Of a DNA stretch of 64,000 nt, positions 43,877-52,405 are shown piece after piece. The stretch comes from Sagittula sp. P11 (GTDB lineage Bacteria; Pseudomonadota; Alphaproteobacteria; Rhodobacterales; Rhodobacteraceae): contig NZ_CP021913.1 of assembly GCF_002814095.1 (NCBI RefSeq), positions 1,922,001 through 1,986,000 on the forward strand, read 5' to 3'. Position 1 is the stretch's first letter; the number at the start of each line of letters is the position of its first letter. The notes under the pieces were generated by a model, which saw nothing but the letters and a program-made list of their open reading frames with translations, was not told the DNA's origin and did no database searches. Both the position numbers and the translations under genes were made by a program.

Positions 43877-45595
43877 TTGGGCATGTTCAAGGCATGGTCG
43901 AGGAGCCTCGGCGCGCGCATAGCGTTTCTGATGTCCCTGGCCATGCTGCCGCTGGGGCTCATCTCTGTATATCAAACGCATGTCGTGGTGGAAGAAGCGC
44001 AGGCACTGACCCGCGCCGCTCTCCTGTCCGAGACCGTGGCCGCAGCCACCGGAGAACGCGAACTGATCCAGCAGGCGCTGGGTGCAGCGCAGGGCCTTGC
44101 CTCTGCGGTGCCGCTTGTCGATTCCCGGGAATGCCAGCGTATCCTCGCCGACTTTATCGACTCCCAGCCGCTCTATATCTTTGCCGCCTACGTTCAGAAG
44201 TCGGGCCTCATGGACTGCAGCTCCAGCGGCGAGGTGCGCGATTTTTCCGGCACCTCGACGCTCGAAGGTCTCAGCGGTCCGGCCGTGCGGATGCGCCGCT
44301 CGGGCGCCGTCACGAAGCAATCGGTGGTCCTTGCCTCGCATCCGGTCATGGAAGGCGAGATTGAACTCGGCTGGCTGACCATCTCCATCCCGCACTCCGT
44401 CGCCAACGCGCTGATGGAGAACACCCTGCCCAACCAGGAACTGAAACTCGCCTCGATCAACCTCGACGGCGACGTCATTTCCTCGACCAGCGGTGTAGAT
44501 GCAGCGCCCGGGTTCCTGCCTCGCGACATCCCCCTGAGCGGTCTTCACGACCGGGTCGGCCTTGCGTTCCGCGCCCCTTCCGGCAGCGGCGAAGAACGGT
44601 TCTTTGCCGTGGCGCCGATGATCGACGACACGCTCGTCCTTGTGGGAAGCTGGCCCGTTTCGGTGGCAGAGGCCACCGGCAACGGGCCGCGTGCGCTGAC
44701 CGCAATCATCTTCCCTGCCCTGATGTGGGTGACCGGCATCATCGTTGCGTTCTACGGCCTGCAACGCATGGTCGTCCGCCACATCCGGCAGCTCCGTTCG
44801 GCCATGCGCAAGTTCGCGCTCGGCGAGCGGCGCGACAGTTATTTGGAATTGGCGAACCCTCCGGAGGAACTCGAAGAGGCCCAACGTGCGTTTAACCGCA
44901 TGGCATTGATTATCTCGGAAGCCGAACTGAGGCAGGAACGCGATCTACGGGACAAGGAAGTCCTGTTGAAAGAGGTGCACCACAGGGTGAAGAACAATCT
45001 TCAGCTCATCGCCTCGATCATGAACATGCAGTCGCGCAGCGCGCGCTCTGCCGAGGCACGGCACATGCTGGCCGGGCTGCAGCGGCGTGTGCGCGGGCTC
45101 GCGATGCTGCACCGCACGCTTTACACCACCCCCGACATGACCACCGTCGACTCCGGCGACCTGATCCGCACGGTCGTGGAGGACGTCTCGTCCCTGTCGC
45201 AGGACGGCCAGATCGACCTGCGCGTCGAGATCGAGAACTTCCCACTGTTCCCCGACCAGGCGGTGCCGCTCTCCATGCTGGTGACCGAGGCACTGACCAA
45301 CGCGTACAAATACGTCGGCACCAGCACTGACGGGAACAAGGAGATCCTGATCTCCCTCACCGAAACGGACGGCAAGGTCCGCCTGAAGATCGAAAACTCC
45401 GTCCCCGAAGACACCGATCCGGACATCATCGCCGAGGAACAGAACGACGGTCTCGGCAACCGTCTGATGACGGCCTTCATCCGCCAACTGAACGGCGAAC
45501 TCGACAAGATCCAGAAACCGGGTCATTTCGGGATGCACATCACCTTCATCCGGCGCGACTTCACTCCGCAAAAACGAGCCGGCGATGCAGCCTGA
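43877..45595 (+). CDS. Membrane HWE/HisKA_2 sensor histidine kinase, PhyK-like
   Basis: The 572-residue kinase has an N-terminal transmembrane segment (~10-30), a periplasmic sensor domain (~35-265), a second helix (TAIIFPALMWVTGIIVAFYGL) and a HAMP-like linker (MVVRHIRQLRSAMRKF). The HisKA_2 block EVHHRVKNNLQLIASIMNM follows, then an ATPase domain with TEALTNAYKY. Start choice: TTG 43877 lies 6 nt after AAGGAG; ATG 43883 is the alternative. It is linked to ecfG and probably phosphorylates PhyR. Its last codons overlap the phospholipase D start by 11 nt. Confidence 0.9.
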   Translation: MGMFKAWSRSLGARIAFLMSLAMLPLGLISVYQTHVVVEEAQALTRAALLSETVAAATGERELIQQALGAAQGLASAVPLVDSRECQRILADFIDSQPLYIFAAYVQKSGLMDCSSSGEVRDFSGTSTLEGLSGPAVRMRRSGAVTKQSVVLASHPVMEGEIELGWLTISIPHSVANALMENTLPNQELKLASINLDGDVISSTSGVDAAPGFLPRDIPLSGLHDRVGLAFRAPSGSGEERFFAVAPMIDDTLVLVGSWPVSVAEATGNGPRALTAIIFPALMWVTGIIVAFYGLQRMVVRHIRQLRSAMRKFALGERRDSYLELANPPEELEEAQRAFNRMALIISEAELRQERDLRDKEVLLKEVHHRVKNNLQLIASIMNMQSRSARSAEARHMLAGLQRRVRGLAMLHRTLYTTPDMTTVDSGDLIRTVVEDVSSLSQDGQIDLRVEIENFPLFPDQAVPLSMLVTEALTNAYKYVGTSTDGNKEILISLTETDGKVRLKIENSVPEDTDPDIIAEEQNDGLGNRLMTAFIRQLNGELDKIQKPGHFGMHITFIRRDFTPQKRAGDAA

Positions 45596-47072
45596 ATCCA
45601 CGCCGGACTTCAACGTCCTCGTCACGGCGGACGAGGCGTGGCCCGTTTTCGAACGCGCTGTTCTTGCGGCCAAGACGGACATCGTCGCGGGCTTCAGGAT
45701 CTTCGACATGTGCACCAAGCTGCGCAGCCCGGAGGCGCGCGAGATCGGCGACGACTGGTTCGACCTCCTCGCGCACGCCGTGCGCAGGGGCGTGTCGCTG
45801 CGGCTGGTCATCAGCGACTTCGACGCGGACATGGCAACGCCCCTGCACGAACTGGCATGGCGCACCGTCCGTCAGGGCAAGGCGCTGGAGGAGATCGCCG
45901 ATGCGCCGATGGGACGGGTCACCGTTCGCGCCGCGCTGCATCCCGCCCAGCCGGGGCTGATCCCTTGGCTGGCCTTCCTGCCTGCCGTTCTGCCCCACCG
46001 CCTGCGGGCACTGAAACAGATCCGGGGCATACGCCGCCGGCGTCAGGCCGTGGGCCTAGACAAGGGCAGCCTGCCCGAGATGCACACCGTTTCGCACCAC
46101 CAGAAACTGGCGGTGATCGACGGCGAGGTGCTCTATGTCGGGGGCCTCGACCTGAACGAGCGGCGCTACGATTCACTCGAACACGATCAGGATGCCTCGC
46201 AGACCTGGTCGGACGTGCAACTGGTGCTCCGCGGCCCCGAAGCCGCCGAGGCCCGGCAACACCTGATGGAGTTCGAGGACGTCTGCGCCGGCAAGGCCGA
46301 GCCCTCTCACCTGCCGCTGCTGAAACGCACCATGTCGGCGCCCCGCCGGTTCCAGATGCCCTTCCTGTCGCCGCGCACCGTGCTGTCGGAGATCGAGGAG
46401 GCGCATCTTGCCGCCTTCCGCAACGCCCGGCACCTCGTCTATCTCGAAACGCAGTTCCTGCGTTCGGGCGTCATATCCGATGCGCTCGCCGCCGCTGCCG
46501 TGCAGAACAAGGACCTGACCTCTGTCGTTGTCCTGCCCGGATTGCCGGAGGAGGTTGCATTCGACGATCACGACGGGCTCGATGCGCGGTTTGGCATGGC
46601 CCTGCAACGGCAGGCGGTCAAGGAACTGGTCGAAGCCTTCGGCAAGCGCATCACCTTCGCCGTTCCCGTCCGCCCGGTCATGGCCGACCGGGAAGAGCGC
46701 GACACGCTTGCCGGGTCGCCGCTGATCCATGTGCACAACAAGGTTCTCGTACGCGATGACGATTACGGCATCGTCGGCTCCGCCAACCTCAACGGCCGGT
46801 CCATGCGCTGGGACACCGAGGTCGCGGTGGAAACCACGCTGCCGGATCGTGTCGCCATGCTGCGCCGCAAGCTGATCGACCACTGGTGGTGGTGCGACCT
46901 GCCCGACGAGGCGCGTGCCCCCGAGACCCTGCAGGACTGGTGGCGGGCCGAGATTGCCCGCAACGCTGTCCGCATGCCCGAACATCGCACCGGTTTCCTT
47001 GTCCCATACGACGCGGACAACGAAAAAGAGCTCGAATGGCAGCTTCCGGGTGTCACCGAGAACATAGTGTGA
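45585..47072 (+). CDS. Phospholipase D-like domain protein
   Basis: The 495-residue protein has two HKD half-sites: HHQKLAVIDGEVLYVGGLD and HVHNKVLVRDDDYGIVGSANL. The first is H-x-K-x4-D, the second is also complete, so a PLD active site is possible. There is no signal peptide; hydrophobic segment LIPWLAFLPAVLPH may be membrane-associated. It overlaps the end of the kinase gene, so it belongs to the stress transcript. Members of this type act on phospholipids or cardiolipin-like substrates. The exact reaction is inferred. Confidence 0.88.
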   Translation: MQPESTPDFNVLVTADEAWPVFERAVLAAKTDIVAGFRIFDMCTKLRSPEAREIGDDWFDLLAHAVRRGVSLRLVISDFDADMATPLHELAWRTVRQGKALEEIADAPMGRVTVRAALHPAQPGLIPWLAFLPAVLPHRLRALKQIRGIRRRRQAVGLDKGSLPEMHTVSHHQKLAVIDGEVLYVGGLDLNERRYDSLEHDQDASQTWSDVQLVLRGPEAAEARQHLMEFEDVCAGKAEPSHLPLLKRTMSAPRRFQMPFLSPRTVLSEIEEAHLAAFRNARHLVYLETQFLRSGVISDALAAAAVQNKDLTSVVVLPGLPEEVAFDDHDGLDARFGMALQRQAVKELVEAFGKRITFAVPVRPVMADREERDTLAGSPLIHVHNKVLVRDDDYGIVGSANLNGRSMRWDTEVAVETTLPDRVAMLRRKLIDHWWWCDLPDEARAPETLQDWWRAEIARNAVRMPEHRTGFLVPYDADNEKELEWQLPGVTENIV

Positions 47073-47148
47073 CTGTTCGACTCGCGTTCGGGTTCTTTTG
47101 CCCTATCCTTAAACGGGTTGCAGGAAAATCCAACGCGCGGAGAGCCAC

Positions 47149-48120
47149 ATGAACCGAGGCCGATCGGCACGCCGACCGAGTCAGATTCCCCTCAGGGGTC
47201 TTCTTGATGTAGGCGTCCGCGTCTGGCGGGTACAGAACGACGACAACCTCGGCCTTCTGGCTGCGGGCATCGCCTTCTACGCACTCCTTTCGCTTTTCCC
47301 GGGCATCACCGCGGCGGTCGCCCTCGCCGGGCTGTTCACCGACCCCAGTTTCATGGTCGATACTTCCGACGCCCTTGCGGATGTCGTGCCCTCGGCCGCC
47401 GAAGAAATAATGCTCGGCCAGTTGCGCGAGGTCGTCACCGCCAGCAGCAGCAGCCTGGGTTGGGCGGTCCTCTTTTCCATCGGCCTTGCGCTCTTTTCCG
47501 CCTCGCGGGCGACGCAGAACTTCATCATCGGGCTGAACGTCATCTATGGCGAAAAGGAACGGCGCGGGTTCTTCAAGCTGCGGGCCCTGAACGTCGCGCT
47601 CACGCTCGGGCTGATCGTCTGGCTGGTGGTCGCCATCGGCATCGTCGCGGCCCTGCCCGCCGCCGCGGCCTTCATATCGGACCGGACCTGGGTCACGGAC
47701 GTCATCCTCTACCTGCGCTGGCCCGTGCTGTTCATCGTGGGTGCCTTCGGGATCGCCTTCGTGTTCCGCGTCGGCCCGTCGCGCCGCTACGCACGCTGGC
47801 GCTGGCTGACACCGGGCGCCCTTCTGGCCTGCGCGCTTTGGGTGATCGGCAGCATCGGGTTCAGCCGCTACGTCGCCTCGTTCGGTGCCTACAACGAGAC
47901 CTTCGGCGCGCTCGGCGGTGTCATCGTGCTGCTGACCTGGCTCTGGCTGTCTGCCTATATCGTCCTGCTGGGCGCCGCGGTCGACGCTGAGCTGGAGGCG
48001 CAGACCCGCCACGACACCACCGTCGGGCCCGACCGGCCCATGGGCCAGCGCGGCGCGGTCAAGGCGGATACCATCGGTCCCGCACGAGGCGAACCCCAAC
48101 GCATCCCCAACATGCGCTGA
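47149..48120 (+). CDS. YihY/virulence factor BrkB family membrane protein
   Basis: The 323-residue membrane protein has six helices and the YihY/BrkB motif set: LLAAGIAFYALLSLFPGITA, FSIGLALFSASRATQNFIIGLN, and GALGGVIVLLTWLWLSAYIVLLGAAVDAELE. The old name RNase BN is a misnomer for this family. The function is thought to be transport or envelope stress. It follows the phospholipase D gene by 76 nt, without an obvious EcfG promoter of its own. Confidence 0.9.
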   Translation: MNRGRSARRPSQIPLRGLLDVGVRVWRVQNDDNLGLLAAGIAFYALLSLFPGITAAVALAGLFTDPSFMVDTSDALADVVPSAAEEIMLGQLREVVTASSSSLGWAVLFSIGLALFSASRATQNFIIGLNVIYGEKERRGFFKLRALNVALTLGLIVWLVVAIGIVAALPAAAAFISDRTWVTDVILYLRWPVLFIVGAFGIAFVFRVGPSRRYARWRWLTPGALLACALWVIGSIGFSRYVASFGAYNETFGALGGVIVLLTWLWLSAYIVLLGAAVDAELEAQTRHDTTVGPDRPMGQRGAVKADTIGPARGEPQRIPNMR

Positions 48121-48188
48121 CTGTGTCGCATTGCCCGTGGCCTTCGGATCGTGACGTGGCGAAAAAACTCCGACGCATCGACTTTGCG

Positions 48189-48214
48189 GGAACCTTTCAG
48201 GTCGCAGCCGAGTT
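48189..48214 (+). promoter_or_regulatory. Candidate EcfG promoter of small acidic membrane protein gene
   Basis: GGAAC (48189-48193) and AGTT (48211-48214) are separated by 17 nt; both spacing and -10 element deviate by one from the best sites. It is 54 nt before the 48268 gene and would also drive csbD. Confidence 0.55.
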
Positions 48215-48267
48215 CTCTCCTCAGAACATAGAAAGAAGCATCTTTCTGATATCTAAGGAGAAAAATC

Positions 48268-48510
48268 ATGCGTACCGGAGCAATTCTTGCCGCAGTCGTT
48301 GCTGTCATCGCAATCGCCTTCGGCATCTACATGATCGACGTCGACCAGACCCAGGAAGCAAAGCTGCCTGAAGTTTCCGTGGAAGGTGGTCAGATGCCCG
48401 AATTCGACGCCGAAGTCGGCGATGTCGACGTGACCGAAGAAGAAGTCACGGTCACCGTTCCGAAGGTGGAAGTGAACCCGCCGGAAGACGAAGTCGCCGA
48501 GAACGACTAA
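48268..48510 (+). CDS. Small membrane-anchored acidic protein, stress-regulated
   Basis: The 80-residue protein starts MRTGAILAAVVAVIAIAFGI, one N-terminal membrane anchor, followed by a strongly acidic repeat-like region rich in Val/Glu/Pro (VSVEGG, VDVTEEEVTVTV, VEVNPPEDEV). AAGGAGAAAAATC precedes the ATG. Together with csbD it lies behind a candidate EcfG promoter. No family was recognised. Confidence 0.75.
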   Translation: MRTGAILAAVVAVIAIAFGIYMIDVDQTQEAKLPEVSVEGGQMPEFDAEVGDVDVTEEEVTVTVPKVEVNPPEDEVAEND

Positions 48511-48554
48511 CTCTGGCGTCTTCACCGAAGAATTTCAACGATCAGGAGGCGAAC

Positions 48555-48749
48555 ATGGATCGCGATCGTATCGAAGGCAAATGGACTGAAATCAAGGGCA
48601 TGATCCGCGAGAAGTACGGCGAGATCACCGACGACGAACTCGAGCAGGCACGCGGCGACCGCGAGCAACTCGAAGGCCAGCTTCAGCAGAAGTACGGAAA
48701 GTCGAAGGACGACGCCCGTCGCATCGTCGACGAGATGCTCGCAAGCTGA
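48555..48749 (+). CDS. CsbD family stress protein
   Basis: The 64-residue protein (MDRDRIEGKWTEIKGMIREK) matches CsbD with the WTEIKGMIREKYGEITDDEL core and a second half (GQLQQKYGKSKDDARRIVDE). CsbD proteins are small hydrophilic stress proteins under general stress control in many bacteria. TCAGGAGGCGAAC is a strong ribosome binding site. A strong terminator follows. Confidence 0.93.
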   Translation: MDRDRIEGKWTEIKGMIREKYGEITDDELEQARGDREQLEGQLQQKYGKSKDDARRIVDEMLAS

Positions 48750-48800
48750 TAGCCCCGGAATCGGGTGCCGGGCTTAATTACCTCGGGCACGGCATCCTAC

Positions 48801-48840
48801 AAAGCCGCCGGACGCAAAAACGTCCGGCGGCTTTTCCTTT
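48801..48840 (+). terminator. Rho-independent terminator after csbD
   Basis: An 11-bp perfect stem GCCGCCGGACG / CGTCCGGCGGC (48804-48831) with loop CAAAAA is followed by TTTTCCTTT. Confidence 0.9.
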
Positions 48841-48949
48841 GCGGTTTCCACGCCTGCAAAGGGCATCGACAGCCGGATACAGGTGTATGTTTCAGGTCAT
48901 GCGGCGTTCCCCATGACCGTGGCTCCGCTTCGCACCCCGGTCCGGCCAT

Positions 48950-49819
48950 CTACGACGCCCCCTTTCCCGACAGCCAGTTCGAAAAGACGCGCATGGCAGG
49001 TGACACGCGCCTGTCGGACGGCCACGCCAGGAAATAGCGCCCTGCCGAAACGGTCACCCCGAACGGCTGCGCCAGGCGGCCCTGCGCGATGTGGCTTTCG
49101 AACATCGTCACCGGCAGCAGCGCGGCGCCGGCGCCCGACGCGGCAAGCTCGGCCAGCGCCACGGAGCTGTCGAAAACCGGCCCGGTGACCGGAGGACAGG
49201 GCGTGCCCGCCGCCTCGAACCATCCGGGCCACTCCGCGCTGCGGTAACTGCGCAAGAGTGTCACCTGTCCGAGGTCGGTCGGATGTAGCAGGCGTGAAAC
49301 CAGAGACGGCGCGCATAGGGGCGTCAGCGGCGCATCCATCAGCGGGATCGCATCGTGACCCGTCCAGCCGCCGTTGCCAAAGCGGATCGCCATGTCGAGC
49401 CCTTCGCGCAGGATCTCCACCCTGTTGTTGTTGGTCGAAATCCGCAGGTCGATCTCGGGGTACGCGCGCCGGAACTGCTCCAGCCGCGGCATCAGCCAGC
49501 CAAGCGCGAAGGTCGTGTTCACCCCCACCTTCAGCACCTCGATGTCGCGCCGGTTGCCCAGCCGGTCGAGCACGCGTGCCATGGCATCGAACCCGTGTTC
49601 GAGCACCGGGAACAGCAGGCAGCCCTCGTCGGTCGGCACCAGCCCCTGCGAAGTACGCAGGAACAGCGTCGCACCCAGCAGATCCTCGAGCCGCGCGATC
49701 TGGTGACTCACCGCGGCCTGCGTGACGCGCAGCTCGATCGCGGCCTTGGTGAAACTGCCTTGCCGCATCGCGACCTCGAACACGCGCAGAGCGTTGAGCG
49801 GCAAGTCAGGGCGATCCAC
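48950..49819 (-). CDS. LysR family regulator, GcvA/AmpR-like
   Basis: The 289-residue regulator has an N-terminal winged helix (LNALRVFEVAMRQGSFTKAAIELRVTQAAVSHQIARLE) and an effector-binding domain of the GcvA/AmpR subgroup (RISTNNNRVEILREGLDMAIRFGNGGW). It is divergent from a class A beta-lactamase, the typical AmpR arrangement. The start is GTG at 49819. A CTAAT element, the GcvA recognition sequence, is at 49833. It probably controls the beta-lactamase gene. Confidence 0.88.
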   Translation of the reverse strand: MDRPDLPLNALRVFEVAMRQGSFTKAAIELRVTQAAVSHQIARLEDLLGATLFLRTSQGLVPTDEGCLLFPVLEHGFDAMARVLDRLGNRRDIEVLKVGVNTTFALGWLMPRLEQFRRAYPEIDLRISTNNNRVEILREGLDMAIRFGNGGWTGHDAIPLMDAPLTPLCAPSLVSRLLHPTDLGQVTLLRSYRSAEWPGWFEAAGTPCPPVTGPVFDSSVALAELAASGAGAALLPVTMFESHIAQGRLAQPFGVTVSAGRYFLAWPSDRRVSPAMRVFSNWLSGKGAS

Positions 49820-49896
49820 GGCAATACCTCAGCTAATGGCAGGCCATAATATTTATCGTTTGAGGGGTACCGGCAAGACGAAATATACCGGTGCCA

Positions 49897-49914
49897 TGAC
49901 ATCAATTGATGTCA
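49897..49914. promoter_or_regulatory. 18-bp perfect palindrome upstream of beta-lactamase gene
   Basis: TGACATCAATTGATGTCA is its own reverse complement and ends 44 nt before the beta-lactamase ATG (49959). It could be an operator of the divergent LysR regulator or of another factor. Confidence 0.5.
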
Positions 49915-49958
49915 GCCCCGGCGCCCTAGGGGCGCATTACCCAGAAAAGGACACCATC

Positions 49959-50840
49959 ATGCGGTTCACCGCCATCGTCCTGTCGCGCGTCGCGGCAGGG
50001 CTTACCCTCGGCCTGTCTCTGGCCTCCGCCACCCTTGCCCAGACACCTCTCGAAACCCTGTCGGACACCGTTGCCCAGGTCGAGGAACGGTTGGGCGCGC
50101 GCGTCGGCCTGTCGCTTGTCGACACCGGATCAGGTCTGACGTGGGCCCATCGCGAGGACGAACGCTTCCTGATGAACAGCACCGTGAAGGTCCCGCTGTG
50201 CGGCGCCGTGCTTGCCCGGCGCGACGCCGGGGAGCTGTCCCTAGCAGAAGCGCTGCCCGTGACGGCAGAGGACATCGTCTCCTATGCGCCGGTCAGCGAA
50301 CAGAAGGTCGGCCAGACGATGACCCTCGCCGAGCTTTGCCTGGCCACAATCGACATCAGCGACAACACCGCCGCGAACCTGCTGATCGGTCGTCTGGGTG
50401 GACCAGAGGCCGTGACGCAGGCCTTCCGGGACAGTGGCGACGAGGTCAGCCGCCTGGATCGGCTGGAGCCCGGGCTGAACGCCTTTGCGCCCGGCGATCC
50501 GCGCGACACGACGACACCGGCGGCCATGAGCGCGACTCTGAGCCGGATCCTCCTCGGGGATGTGCTGACGGCGGAATCGCGCGATCAGCTTTCGGACTGG
50601 ATGAGCTACGGCGGCGTGACCGGCGCCCTGCTGCGCAGGGACGCACCGGAAAGCTGGCAGATCTTCGACAAGTCCGGCGCCGGAACCCACACGCGCAACA
50701 TCATCGCCGTGGTCATCCCGGACGACGCATCGCCATGGATCGTCACGATCTTCGTCTCGGACACGGATGCGGATTTCGACACGCGCAACGCCGCCCTGCA
50801 GGAAATCGGCAGCGCCGTGATGGCCGTCATTGCGGACTGA
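49959..50840 (+). CDS. Class A beta-lactamase
   Basis: The 293-residue periplasmic serine enzyme hydrolyses beta-lactams. A signal peptide (1-28, ending ATLAQ) precedes the core. All class A elements are present: STVK (S70-x-x-K73), SDN (130 loop), EPGLN (E166-N170) and KSG (KTG motif, 234). The catalytic residues are intact. An AmpR-like regulator lies divergently upstream, so it may be inducible. Chromosomal species-specific enzymes of this type occur in the Roseobacter group; no mobile element is nearby. Confidence 0.93.
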   Translation: MRFTAIVLSRVAAGLTLGLSLASATLAQTPLETLSDTVAQVEERLGARVGLSLVDTGSGLTWAHREDERFLMNSTVKVPLCGAVLARRDAGELSLAEALPVTAEDIVSYAPVSEQKVGQTMTLAELCLATIDISDNTAANLLIGRLGGPEAVTQAFRDSGDEVSRLDRLEPGLNAFAPGDPRDTTTPAAMSATLSRILLGDVLTAESRDQLSDWMSYGGVTGALLRRDAPESWQIFDKSGAGTHTRNIIAVVIPDDASPWIVTIFVSDTDADFDTRNAALQEIGSAVMAVIAD

Positions 50841-50986
50841 GCGCAACTGCCCCGGTCGGGGCAATCTCAATCCGCATATATCGGGGACATGAACGCGCTT
50901 CGGCATCGGCGCCGCTGTCAAAGCGGGGCCGGTGCCAACTGCACGCAATCACTGCGACCTACGCGTCGCGGTATTTCCTGAAGTAT

Positions 50987-51063
50987 TGGTCGGAGCGAGA
51001 GGATTCGAACCTCCGGCCCCTGCCTCCCGAAGACAGTGCTCTACCAGGCTGAGCTACGCTCCG
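50987..51063 (-). tRNA. tRNA-Pro(CGG)
   Basis: The 77-nt cloverleaf reads CGGAGCG ... CGCTCCG acceptor stem, discriminator A and encoded CCA. The D-arm contains AGCTCAGCCTGGTAGAGC, and the anticodon arm CTGTC-TTCGGGA-GGCAG gives anticodon CGG (proline). The T-arm contains GGTTCGAATCC. Confidence 0.95.
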
Positions 51064-51136
51064 ACCGTGGAGCGCGGGATATATCGCCCGCGCGCCTTTG
51101 GCAAGAGACCATTTGCGGTCTTTTGCACGACCGTCG

Positions 51137-52105
51137 TCACTCGCCCGGAATTGCCGGTTCCGGCCGTTTGCGCGAACTGCGCAGGAACGGAGATATGCGG
51201 AACGACGACCCGTACCCGCGGGCCTTCGTCCTCAGCACCGGGGTCTGGGAACCGCTCTTCGCGCTTTCCCGCAGGACGATGTAGATGCCCGACGCGATGA
51301 TGATGCCGGCGCCGATGACCGTGTAGCGGTCGACGCCCTCGTCGAACAGCAGGTAGCCGTAGGCCGTCGCCCAAAGGATCTGCGAATACTGCATGGGCGC
51401 GACGATGGTCGCCTCGCCGCTTTTGTAGGCCGCGATCAGGAAGAGGCCCGCAACGAACCCCATGGCCGAGATCAGCGCCGCGGCGCCCACATCGAGAATC
51501 GGCATGGGCTTGTAGACGGCGATCATCAGCGCCCCGACGACGATGTAGTTGGCCGCCATCGGGTAAAGCAGCAGCACGACGGAGCGTTCGTCATTGCCGA
51601 TCTTGCGCACGATGATCGAGGCCAGCGCCCCGAAGATCGCCGATCCCACCCCCGCGAGGTGGCCGAGCGACATCGGCGTCGACCCGGGCCGCAGCACCAC
51701 GAGAACGCCCAGAAGCCCGACACCGACCGCAAGTCCCCGGCGCCAGCCGACGCGTTCGCCCAGCAGCGGGATCGACAGGAGCGTGATCAGCAGCGGTGTG
51801 GCGAAGAGGATCGCATAGGTCTGCGCAAGCGGCAGGACAGAGAAGGCGTAGAACGCGCACATCCCGTTGATCATCGCCGCGGCGGTCCGGATCGCGGTCC
51901 ACCATGGGTGAACCGGGCGCAGCGTACCGGGCAGCGGGTCGCGCATCAGCATGAAGCTGACCAGCGGGAACGACATCAGCGTCGAAAAGAAGATCACCTG
52001 GAACGGAGAGTAGCTCGCCCCGAGATATTTGATGATCACATCGTGCGTCGCGAAAATACCGAAGGCGGTCAGCGCGAGCAGCGCGCCTTTTGCGTTGGGT
52101 GACAT
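51137..52105 (-). CDS. EamA (DMT) family transporter
   Basis: The 322-residue membrane protein has ten helices in two five-helix EamA repeats (ALTAFGIFATHDVIIKYLG and GVGSAIFGALASIIVRKIG starts). Positive residues follow a C-terminal basic tail (RISPFLRSSRKRPEPAIP). EamA members export metabolites or take up nucleotides and sulfur compounds; the substrate is unknown. No ribosome binding site problem is seen at ATG 52105. Confidence 0.9.
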   Translation of the reverse strand: MSPNAKGALLALTAFGIFATHDVIIKYLGASYSPFQVIFFSTLMSFPLVSFMLMRDPLPGTLRPVHPWWTAIRTAAAMINGMCAFYAFSVLPLAQTYAILFATPLLITLLSIPLLGERVGWRRGLAVGVGLLGVLVVLRPGSTPMSLGHLAGVGSAIFGALASIIVRKIGNDERSVVLLLYPMAANYIVVGALMIAVYKPMPILDVGAAALISAMGFVAGLFLIAAYKSGEATIVAPMQYSQILWATAYGYLLFDEGVDRYTVIGAGIIIASGIYIVLRESAKSGSQTPVLRTKARGYGSSFRISPFLRSSRKRPEPAIPGE

Positions 52106-52405
52106 GTCGGGAGGCCTGTGTTCTTGTTTGTAGCAACGCTAAGCGCAGCCTTCGCGCGGATGCAAGACCACCCCGCCCGCCAAAATCCATAAAGTCTGCG
52201 CTTTGCACGCAACTTCACCGGTGCGCCATTGTCACATGCCCTGCAAGGGCTGGTACGGCATGGCGAAACTGCGCGTGCGGCGCATGGGCATAAGGCCGCG
52301 CAAGCCCGATGCAGCGCCCGCCCGTCTAGGTCACGACCCGGGCGCGGAACGGAAAAGGGCGGCGCCATGTGGCACCGCCCCGATCATTTCAGGCCAGACG
52401 ATTCG
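52106..52405. other. 300-nt intergenic region, no gene
   Basis: It separates the EamA gene start (52105) from the leuB stop (52406), both on the minus strand. It contains the leuB terminator at 52350-52381. No promoter motif was recognised for the EamA gene, and no conserved small frame is evident. Confidence 0.5.
52350..52381 (-). terminator. Rho-independent terminator after leuB
   Basis: On the minus strand the stem GGGCGGTGCC / GGCGCCGCCC with a 4-nt loop is followed by TTTTCC. It lies about 25 nt after the leuB stop. Confidence 0.85.
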
